From: UMGS1519 sp963621885
GTDB taxonomy: Bacteria; Actinomycetota; Coriobacteriia; Coriobacteriales; Eggerthellaceae
Reading direction: 5' to 3'
Assembly (NCBI GenBank): GCA_963621885.1
Contig: CAVFFT010000020.1
Coordinates: 1-45,636, forward strand
DNA: 45,636 nucleotides
This document shows, piece after piece, positions 39,782 to 45,636 of this stretch. Every line of letters begins with the position of its first letter. Positions within the stretch are counted from its first letter, which is position 1. Under the pieces are notes generated by a model, which did no database searches, was not told the origin of the DNA, and worked only from the letters and a program-made list of their open reading frames with translations. Both the position numbers and the translations under genes were made by a program.

Positions 39782-41572
39782 ATGCACACGCCAGCTGCGC
39801 CGATGGAAGCGGAAACCGCGGACCAGACAACGATTCTGGGTCGCTATCGCGTGCTGCAAGAAGCGGGTTCCGGCGGCTTCGCGAGCGTCAAGCTCGCGTG
39901 GGACGCCCGCATGCAACGCCGCGTGGCGGTGAAGGAGATTGACCTTTCGTCTCTCGCGGCACGTCAAGGCATCGTGCTTGACGATGTGAACGACCTGCCG
40001 CAAACGGCGCTCACCGGCCTCGACGAGGCGCGCACCGCCGCGCTGCTCGCGAGCCCCCATATCGTCACGGTCTACGATTTCGAGGTGCGCGACAACATCG
40101 CCTACCTCATCATGGAGTACGTCGACGGCCTCACGCTTGGGCAGCTTCTCGCGAAACTGGGAGACGGCATCACGGTGGATATGGTGACGGCCATATTCGA
40201 CGGTGTCGCGGCAGCTCTGCGCTATGCCCACGAGAATCAGGTTCTTCACCTGGACATCAAGCCCGACAACGTGATGATCAACCACGAGGGCCAGGTGAAG
40301 GTGATGGACTTCGGCTTGGCGCGACTTTCCGATGCGCAGGGCTATCAATCGGCAGCGGGAGGAACCATCGGCTACATGCCGCCCGAGCAGATCATGCGCG
40401 AACCGCTCGACGGCCGCTGCGACGAATGGGCGCTTGCCAGCTTGAGCTACGAAATGATTTCAGGCGAAAACCCGTTTCTCGCGCGAGATCTCTCGCAGGC
40501 CCTCGACCGCATTGAGGACGCCGAGATTGTTCTGCCGTCGCTCTGCCTTGAGGGCCTTTCCGCCGAGATAGACGATGTCATCTTCTACGCGCTCAATCCC
40601 GATCGCGAAAAGCGTTACGACACCGTTGCCGATTTCGCGGAGGAAATGGACTGCTATCTGGGCGATGCGCAAAAGGGGCGAAAGCAGCTTGCCGCCTTCA
40701 TGCAGGAAATCTTCGATGAAGGACGCGAACCGGAAATGACCTCGCATCGGCTTCCCCGTCCCCGACGCCAACTAAGCCCGCGCGCAAAATCGGCGCTGCT
40801 CCGCGGCGCTGCCGCAGTGGAGGTCGGTGTGCTCACCTGCGCAGGAGTAAGCGCGATAAGCGTTCTCGGCGGCCTATCAAGCCCGCTGAGCTGGGCAATC
40901 ATCGCCGCAGCAGCCGCATGTGCCGCGATTAGTCCTCGCCGGGCGGGCGTTCTCGGGCCCGTCGCCCTTGTCGCCGCGCTCATTGCCTGCAAAGCATATG
41001 CGCTCGGTGCGACATTCGGCGTGTTAACGCTCGTCTGGTGGCTGCGAGCCGGTTTGGAAGATGACGCCTCTTCCGTTGGCGCGCTTTCCGAAAGCCTCGT
41101 AGGCGCCGTGGGATTGGGACCGCTCGCGCCCTTCATCTGCGGTTTTCTTTCCCGACCGAGCACCGCCATGGCAAATGCCCTCTATGCCGCGCTGATGGCT
41201 CTTTGCCTTGGCTGCTGCGGTTCGGGAAACATCGTTGGCTGGAGTTTCCCCCTGGGGCTTTTTGATGCCGAACGCACAACCCAAAACGCGCTCACGTTGG
41301 CATGCGATCCCACCACCTGGATAGTGATGGCAAGCTGGCTTGGCGCCGCTTTGATATGCGCGCTCACCAGCAGACGCCGCACCTCTCTTGCGATTGCGGG
41401 AATACTGCTGGCCACCGCCCTTCTTATGGCGGCCTCATTTGCCGCCGGTTGGCTTCATGCCGGAATGACCACCGACTTCAATCCCGTGCTGTCGGTGCTC
41501 GTGCCGTCCATGATCGCGGGAATCGTCGCCGTGATCGCACGCCTCGTGATTCCTCCCGAAGTACGCTCCTAG
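39782..41572 (+). CDS. Membrane Ser/Thr protein kinase, non-RD, without PASTA domains
   Basis: A 596-aa protein. The kinase domain (about 20-285) has the glycine loop EAGSGGFASVKLA, the lysine VAVKEID, the catalytic loop HLDIKPDN, DFGLARL and GTIGYMPPEQ. The usual HRD arginine is Leu (HLD), so the enzyme is non-RD and may not need activation-loop phosphorylation. A basic linker (about 315-340, RLPRPRRQLSPRAKS) leads to about seven membrane helices (345-590) instead of the single helix and PASTA repeats of PknB. The sensory membrane part is unassigned. The ATG at 39782 lacks a well-placed ribosome site; an ATG seven codons later is an alternative. Confidence 0.88.
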   Translation: MHTPAAPMEAETADQTTILGRYRVLQEAGSGGFASVKLAWDARMQRRVAVKEIDLSSLAARQGIVLDDVNDLPQTALTGLDEARTAALLASPHIVTVYDFEVRDNIAYLIMEYVDGLTLGQLLAKLGDGITVDMVTAIFDGVAAALRYAHENQVLHLDIKPDNVMINHEGQVKVMDFGLARLSDAQGYQSAAGGTIGYMPPEQIMREPLDGRCDEWALASLSYEMISGENPFLARDLSQALDRIEDAEIVLPSLCLEGLSAEIDDVIFYALNPDREKRYDTVADFAEEMDCYLGDAQKGRKQLAAFMQEIFDEGREPEMTSHRLPRPRRQLSPRAKSALLRGAAAVEVGVLTCAGVSAISVLGGLSSPLSWAIIAAAAACAAISPRRAGVLGPVALVAALIACKAYALGATFGVLTLVWWLRAGLEDDASSVGALSESLVGAVGLGPLAPFICGFLSRPSTAMANALYAALMALCLGCCGSGNIVGWSFPLGLFDAERTTQNALTLACDPTTWIVMASWLGAALICALTSRRRTSLAIAGILLATALLMAASFAAGWLHAGMTTDFNPVLSVLVPSMIAGIVAVIARLVIPPEVRS

Positions 41573-41705
41573 GGCCACAGGTGAGCGCGCGGTCTGCGCG
41601 GTCTATTCGCAGCGCGTCTGTTCAAGAACCTCAGGAGCCTCACCTCTCCTGCGGCGCAGCGCCTCCGCAACGCGGCAACGCGCGCAACACCCACTCGTTT
41701 TCGGG

Positions 41706-41730
41706 AAAAGAAAAAGGGGCTTTCGCCCCC
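41706..41730 (-). terminator. Rho-independent terminator of the GNAT gene
   Basis: On the - strand a GGGGC/GCCCC stem with a GAAA tetraloop (41716-41720 with 41725-41729) is followed by TTTTTCTTTT. It begins 33 bp past the GNAT stop. The + strand gives no T-run, so it acts on - transcripts. Confidence 0.8.
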
Positions 41731-41762
41731 AGTTACGCAAACCACGGATGTCTCACGCGCAG

Positions 41763-42365
41763 TTATTCGACAATCGTCACGTCCCGATCAGCCGGCTTGC
41801 GCACCTCGTCATCGCAGTGGTGGATGTCACCAAAATAGTAGTTGCATAGGAAGCCGTATCCCTCGCGCGCCTTCTCCATGAAGTCATCCAGATTCCAGGT
41901 GTCACCCGTCGTCATGATGAGATACAAGCTGTCATCGTAGCCAAAGACGTCACCCGTGCACCAGAAGCCGTTGCGCTCGTAGAAATCGCGGCGGCGGAAA
42001 CGCTGCTCGGCGTTCTCCGCATACTTGCACGGCAGCTCGATGTCGAGGACGAACTGCGCATCGGGGTAAACCTCTTTCAGGCGCGTAAGAATGCGCGTGC
42101 CGTAGCCCTTCGAGCGGATGGACACATCGGTTGCCATATAGAGCACGTAAACGTATTTGCCGCTCTTCAGCGTGAAAGTGAAACCGCAAAACGTGCCTTC
42201 GTCCAGATAGGCGGCGAATTCCGCAACCTCGCTGTTTTTGGTAAAGCGGCAAACTCCATCAAAGGCGAACTTGTCCTCACGAGGAAAAGCGTTCGTGTAA
42301 AGATTGTTCACCTGCTCCGCCAAGGGAGTCCCGTAGACCACCTTTTGTACTTCAAGCGAACCCAT
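41763..42365 (-). CDS. GNAT-family N-acetyltransferase
   Basis: A 200-aa soluble protein. The acetyl-CoA site shows as LYMATDVSIRSKGYGTRILTRLKEVYPDAQFVLDIE, where RSKGYG is the Q/RxxGxG motif, followed by the RRRDFYERNGFWCTGDVF segment (FYxxxGF) near residue 130. The substrate (small molecule or protein) is unknown. The ATG overlaps an AT-rich promoter region with AAGGAA upstream. The gene is divergent from the PF06541 gene, and the 163-bp spacer carries a perfect inverted repeat. A strong terminator follows. Confidence 0.85.
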   Translation of the reverse strand: MGSLEVQKVVYGTPLAEQVNNLYTNAFPREDKFAFDGVCRFTKNSEVAEFAAYLDEGTFCGFTFTLKSGKYVYVLYMATDVSIRSKGYGTRILTRLKEVYPDAQFVLDIELPCKYAENAEQRFRRRDFYERNGFWCTGDVFGYDDSLYLIMTTGDTWNLDDFMEKAREGYGFLCNYYFGDIHHCDDEVRKPADRDVTIVE

Positions 42366-42380
42366 AATGTTATATTCCTT

Positions 42381-42408
42381 CCCTTATAGTAAGGTTCAAC
42401 TATAAGGG
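42381..42408. promoter_or_regulatory. Perfect 10-bp inverted repeat in the divergent spacer
   Basis: CCCTTATAGT (42381-42390) and ACTATAAGGG (42399-42408) are exact reverse complements around 8 nt (AAGGTTCA). TATAAG/TATAGT -10-like hexamers lie in each arm. On the - strand TTGTCC stands 18 nt before TATAAG. It looks like a dimeric regulator site over the GNAT promoter. It begins 16 bp before the GNAT start codon. Confidence 0.6.
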
Positions 42409-42434
42409 ACAACCAACCGGCGCGTTGTCATGCA

Positions 42435-42494
42435 CCTGTCAAATGCCCGCATTATCCGGGAGTGGCGGTAAGCGCCTGTTGACAGGCATTTTTT
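42435..42494 (+). promoter_or_regulatory. Possible attenuator before the PF06541 gene
   Basis: CCTGTCAA (42435-42442) pairs exactly with TTGACAGG (42479-42486), and GCCTG (42474-42478) pairs with CAGGC (42483-42487) in a tight hairpin followed by ATTTTTT. The two stems share bases and exclude each other, as in an attenuator. TTGACA at 42479-42484 could instead be a -35, with only a weak -10 (GTTAAA) 17 nt on. Confidence 0.4.
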
Positions 42495-42528
42495 CTCGCT
42501 CGTTAAAGCAAACGCAAAGGAGCACGCG

Positions 42529-43707
42529 GTGACAAAGACCATTGAACAACTCGATAAGCGCATCCCCATTTTGCTTAAGGTTTTCGGCGTTCTTTGCGTA
42601 GTGTTTGGCGGAGGCATCGTCGCCATCGCCACCTTCATCGCGGTTGGCTACTTCGGACTGTACCTTTCCGGCAATCCCATCGACCTCTCGATAGACGTTT
42701 CAATCCACACGCTCGTACTATATATCATCTTCGTTATCGTCGAGGTGCTTTACTCCGCGGGCTTCTTCATCTTTGGCGTCAGGCTCCTGCAAGGCAAAAG
42801 GACCGGTGCGGCCAAGCAGGCTTACATCCTTACCGGCTTCGCAATCGCGTCAATGGTTCTGCAACTCATGGCTATCGGCATGAGGATCTACCTCTTATGG
42901 GACTTCGGAACCTTCGTCTTCATGCTCGTTGTGGCCACCTACCTCGATCCGACGCTTATGAAAGAACGCCGCAAGCAGATCAAGGAGGCGCAGCTTCAAG
43001 ACAAGGTGGATGCTGAGGAGGGAACCCTTGGCCTCGACAAGACGGGCGAAGGCTACATCTCTCTCAACTTCTTCAATCTGTTCTGGATTTTCGTGGTCGC
43101 GTCCATTCTTGGCCTTGTGATGGAAAGCATCATTTGCCCGATTCTGAATGCGGGCGTGTTCGAAAACAGAACCGGCATGCTGTGGGGACCCTTCAGTCCC
43201 ATCTATGGCGTGGGCGCCGTGCTGCTTACGATTGCGCTCAACCGCTTCTGCCAGAAGAGCGTCATCATTACCTTTTTGGCTTCCGCGATTGTCGGCGGCG
43301 CATTCGAATTCGCGGTGAGCTGGTTCTTCCAGTTTGCATTTGGCATCTTGGCCTGGGATTATTCGGGCGAACCCCTTAACTTCGACGGGCGCACCGACAT
43401 CACGCACATGGTTTGCTGGGGACTGCTGGGGCTCTGGTGGGTGCGCGCATGCCTGCCGCGAGTCCTTCAGCTCATCAATATGATTCCCTGGAACCGCCGC
43501 TATATCATCACGACGGTGTTTTCGCTGTTCATGCTCGTGAACATCGTCATGACGCTTCTTTCCTTCGATTGCTGGTACTTTCGCTCCGTTGGCGAACAGC
43601 CGCAAACGCCCGTTGCCGAATTCTTTGCCGAGCACTATGGCGACCAATACATGGAACAGCATTTCCAGACTATGAGCATCGACCCGAGCCGTTCAACCCG
43701 TTTGTAA
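42529..43707 (+). CDS. PF06541-type membrane protein ('ABC transporter type IV')
   Basis: A 392-aa membrane protein with about nine helices. The C-terminal half matches the PF06541 (CmpB-like) family: ESIICPILNAGVFENRTGMLWGPFSPIYGVGAVLL, ILAWDYSGEPLNFDGRTDITHMVCWGLLG and a helix-ending MIPWNRR. The N-terminal half (about 1-145) adds three to four helices and a cytoplasmic linker MKERRKQIKEAQLQ. The name 'ABC transporter type IV' is historical: no ATPase is present, and the family's function is unknown. It starts with GTG at 42529, AAAGGAG 6 nt upstream. Its 3' end is echoed downstream (43700-43819). Confidence 0.8.
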   Translation: MTKTIEQLDKRIPILLKVFGVLCVVFGGGIVAIATFIAVGYFGLYLSGNPIDLSIDVSIHTLVLYIIFVIVEVLYSAGFFIFGVRLLQGKRTGAAKQAYILTGFAIASMVLQLMAIGMRIYLLWDFGTFVFMLVVATYLDPTLMKERRKQIKEAQLQDKVDAEEGTLGLDKTGEGYISLNFFNLFWIFVVASILGLVMESIICPILNAGVFENRTGMLWGPFSPIYGVGAVLLTIALNRFCQKSVIITFLASAIVGGAFEFAVSWFFQFAFGILAWDYSGEPLNFDGRTDITHMVCWGLLGLWWVRACLPRVLQLINMIPWNRRYIITTVFSLFMLVNIVMTLLSFDCWYFRSVGEQPQTPVAEFFAEHYGDQYMEQHFQTMSIDPSRSTRL

Positions 43708-43819
43708 TCTGGCGCGAAAGGACGCTGAAGCGCGCTTCCGCTTCGCCAAGAGCTCCCATGCACTGCACATCAGGCGGGTTTGCAATCTGGCGCGGAAGGA
43801 TGCTGAAGCGCGCTTCCGC
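43700..43819. repeat. 42-bp echo of the PF06541 gene tail
   Basis: The segment 43700-43741, which includes the stop codon of the PF06541 gene, recurs at 43778-43819 with 39 of 42 bases identical. Spacing is 78 bp. Both copies contain the palindrome GAAGCGCGCTTC. Confidence 0.85.
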
Positions 43820-43829
43820 CTAGCTTGGG

Positions 43830-43859
43830 AAATAAAAAAGGCCAGCAGAAATGCTGACC
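43830..43859 (-). terminator. Rho-independent terminator of tRNA-Arg
   Basis: On the - strand GGTCAGCA/TGCTGGCC (complements of 43852-43859 and 43840-43847) with a 4-nt loop is followed by TTTTTTATTTC. It lies 13 bp past the tRNA 3' end. Confidence 0.85.
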
Positions 43860-43872
43860 GGAGATTTAGAAG

Positions 43873-43949
43873 TGGTGCGCCCTGCAGGATTCGAACCTGC
43901 GACGTACTGATTCGTAGTCAGTCCCTCTATCCAGCTGAGGTAAGGGCGC
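43873..43949 (-). tRNA. tRNA-Arg (ACG)
   Basis: A 77-nt tRNA including an encoded CCA (43873-43875). The acceptor GCGCCCT/AGGGCGC is perfect. The anticodon stem ACTGA/TCAGT is perfect, and the loop CTACGAA gives anticodon ACG (A34 normally edited to inosine by TadA). The T-arm reads GCAGGTTCGAATCCTGC. Confidence 0.97.
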
Positions 43950-43968
43950 ATCAAATGCAACAGGTGGT

Positions 43969-43997
43969 ATTATGCGACCGGAATGCGGGTCTGTCAA
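43969..43997 (-). promoter_or_regulatory. Promoter of tRNA-Arg
   Basis: On the - strand TTGACA (complement of 43992-43997) is followed by exactly 17 nt and then CATAAT (complement of 43969-43974). The expected start of transcription is about 12 bp before the tRNA. This is the best-matching promoter in the window. Confidence 0.8.
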
Positions 43998-44106
43998 TGA
44001 GAAGTTGCTCGTCCATCCAAGCTGCACAATTCGCGCATACGAACGCACTCGCGAGACCCCACACCCAGCTTACGCCGACAGAATCGGTCGCCTGGAGCTC
44101 CTTATG

Positions 44107-44197
44107 CTCGCGAGTCTTTCCCCGCTTGAGCAACCAGCGCTCGTGAACAGTTCCCCACTCGTAAATCGTCCCAATCGGAGCGGCAAGCACTCGCGAA
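44107..44197. repeat. Degenerate CTCG(C/T)GA repeats downstream of the MFS gene
   Basis: CTCGCGAGTC (44107), CTTGAGCAAC (about 44124), GCTCGTGAAC (44139), CACTCGTAAATC (44156) and CACTCGCGAATC (44188) recur at about 16, 16, 17 and 32 bp. TTCCC-type blocks follow several of them. The units are strongly diverged. Confidence 0.35.
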
Positions 44198-44221
44198 TCT
44201 ATTAGCTCGCACCTACAAGCG

Positions 44222-45517
44222 CTAGTCCACCCAGAGCAGCTCGCGCTTCGGCAAACGCAGCGCGATGAAAGCGGATACGAATATCACGACCACCATCACA
44301 AGAGCAAGGCCGAAAACGACATCAAAGCCGCCCATGTTGTCAGCGATCGTGGGCCACAGCAGATTCGCAAAAGCGCCACCAAGTGCGGGCCCCGCCGCCG
44401 CTCGCGCGTAGAGCAGCGGATACAGTCTGCCCGCGCCGAATACCTCACGTACCAGCATCGGCATAAGAACCAACACCGACGCGAGGAAGAAGCCGAAGAT
44501 GAAAGCGCCCAGCACAATGAGGGCTGAATCGGGGAATAACCACACGCAAATCAAGCCAAACGCGCCTGAACCGCATAAGAGGCAAAGCGCCTTCATAACA
44601 GAAAGATCCGAAAAGGCGCCCAGCGCCACTTTTCCAACCGCGCTTCCCCCTTGCGTAAGCGAAGACAGCACGACGCCCGTGACAAAAGCCATCGGCATGA
44701 TTCCCGCTGCCGCCTGGTCCTCGATCCAGTACACATACTTGGGGAAATAGCCGTTCACTTGACCAGCCACGTTCATAAGGAAACCGGCAAGGATAAGCAA
44801 GAAAAACGCAGGTGTACGCATACACGCCGCCGCAGCACGACGCAGTTCCTTGTCGTCGCTCGACGGCGCCGCTTCGGATTCCCGCCCCGCATCTTCCACT
44901 GCCGGCTTGCCATAGGGAAGAAGACCGCAACTGGCAGGATCATCACGCACAAGCAGCAGCACCATGGGAACGCACACAATCAAGATAACCGCGCTGTAGA
45001 CCCAATAGGCCATCCGCCAGCCTATCGACTCGATAATGGCCTGTCCCACAAACATGAATATCACGCCGCCCAGTGCAGAGCTGCCAGCAACCACACCCAT
45101 AATCAGGCCAACATGCTTATTGAACCAGCGGTTAACCAGTGTCGCCGGACCAACAGAAAGACAGGTCGCAAAGGTGATGCCGGTGAAAATGGCAGCAAGC
45201 CAGAATATCCAGGGTTCGCTCGCCTGAGCGAAAGCGGCAAACACGCCGATTGCGATGAGCGAGCCAAAGAGCATCATCGTGCGCATATGAACTCGTCCAA
45301 CTATATTGCCAAATATCGGTTGAAATATCGCTGAGGACAGAAAGCAAATGGCCATCCACGCGCTGATTTCCGCCGTTTGAACACCCAAATCGTCTGCAAT
45401 GATCGGATAGAATATCCCAGCCGTGTTCATGAGCATACCAGCAGGAATGCCACACGTAAGACAGCAGGCGACGACTATTCCCACATGCCGCGGGCTCATT
45501 TTCTCAGCGTATGACAT
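44222..45517 (-). CDS. MFS transporter, oxalate/formate antiporter-like (second)
   Basis: Twelve-helix major facilitator of 431 aa. Segments typical of OFA carriers are LTCGIPAGMLMNTAGIFYPIIADDLGVQTAEISAWMAI, PIFGNIVGRVHMRTMMLFGS, and VGPATLVNRWFNKHVGLIMGVVAGSSALGGVIF. The central loop CGLLPYGKPAVEDAG resembles the LEPYGKP loop of the carrier at 29871-31160. GGAGG lies 5 nt before the ATG at 45517; upstream in-frame codons to 45553 add a non-membrane stretch. TATATT (complement of 45553-45558) may be its -10. It probably exchanges small organic anions, unproven. Confidence 0.85.
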   Translation of the reverse strand: MSYAEKMSPRHVGIVVACCLTCGIPAGMLMNTAGIFYPIIADDLGVQTAEISAWMAICFLSSAIFQPIFGNIVGRVHMRTMMLFGSLIAIGVFAAFAQASEPWIFWLAAIFTGITFATCLSVGPATLVNRWFNKHVGLIMGVVAGSSALGGVIFMFVGQAIIESIGWRMAYWVYSAVILIVCVPMVLLLVRDDPASCGLLPYGKPAVEDAGRESEAAPSSDDKELRRAAAACMRTPAFFLLILAGFLMNVAGQVNGYFPKYVYWIEDQAAAGIMPMAFVTGVVLSSLTQGGSAVGKVALGAFSDLSVMKALCLLCGSGAFGLICVWLFPDSALIVLGAFIFGFFLASVLVLMPMLVREVFGAGRLYPLLYARAAAGPALGGAFANLLWPTIADNMGGFDVVFGLALVMVVVIFVSAFIALRLPKRELLWVD

Positions 45518-45636
45518 ACCCACCTCCGCTGCCTCCATTACCAGCCGTATCAAATATAGTGAAACGGCGGCGCAACGATGTTCCCAAATCAGACCTCATT
45601 TATTCACTGAGAGAATTAATCGCGCAAAGATGGAAG

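Larger units (their letters stand above)
43950..44221. other. Gap between tRNA-Arg and the MFS gene
   Basis: 272 bp with the tRNA promoter at its left end, then loosely spaced CTCGCGA-type repeats. I see no gene and no clear terminator for the MFS gene. Confidence 0.5.

Overview
The window is GC-rich, gene-dense DNA from a bacterium. Several traits fit a Gram-positive anaerobe of the Coriobacteriia (Eggerthellales-like). Its lipoprotein signal peptides are followed by Ser/Ala-rich linkers. A tilS-hpt-ftsH-fol run is present, as in Actinobacteria. There are OFA-type MFS carriers and a membrane Ser/Thr kinase, and CCA is encoded in both tRNA genes. This placement is inference from gene content; no rRNA or species marker is present.

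Layout. 168-3812: an alanine-forming aminotransferase, then on the other strand a phosphate (PiT) transporter, a small membrane protein and a tandem universal stress protein. 4184-14135 (- strand): ten closely spaced genes forming an iron-uptake locus of the FTR1/P19 type. These are the FTR1 permease, P19 lipoprotein, DUF2318 membrane redox-like protein, two ABC permeases with an ATPase, an FMN-binding lipoprotein, a second permease/ATPase pair and a DUF4418 membrane protein. 14594-23544 (- strand): a housekeeping run of tilS, maf, hpt, ftsH, a folP-folK fusion, a stand-alone biotin ligase and a beta-helical (bactofilin-like) membrane protein. 23893-25479 (+): a two-gene fluoride channel and a four-TM holin-superfamily protein. 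25668-31160 (-): mtnA, an aminotransferase, a PepV-like M20 dipeptidase and an MFS carrier. 31234-35187 (-): tRNA-Leu(CAA), a DhnA-type class I aldolase, and TVP38, PRC-barrel and YtxH-like envelope proteins. 35355-38344 (-): serS with two unknown genes behind it. 38465-41572 (+): a small membrane protein, pyridoxal/pyridoxamine kinase and a polytopic non-RD Ser/Thr kinase. 41763-45517: a GNAT protein divergent from a PF06541 membrane protein, tRNA-Arg(ACG) and a second OFA-type MFS carrier.

How the genes work together. The strongest multi-gene system is the iron locus. FTR1 plus P19 would import iron. The DUF2318, FMN-lipoprotein and ABC/MacB-like modules look like a redox and export or assembly partner set on the outer face of the membrane. 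The FMN lipoprotein stands where thioredoxin-like genes sit in the Campylobacter P19 locus. A second ABC module and a DUF4418 protein extend the locus beyond that arrangement. A DtxR/IdeR-like imperfect palindrome lies just upstream of FTR1.

Non-coding signals. Several gene ends are followed by degenerate copies of their own 3' tail 52-78 bp further on. Short-period degenerate tandem repeats fill other intergenic spaces. A perfect 10-bp inverted repeat and a possible attenuator lie between the GNAT and PF06541 genes. No CRISPR array, IS element, prophage or recognised riboswitch was seen.
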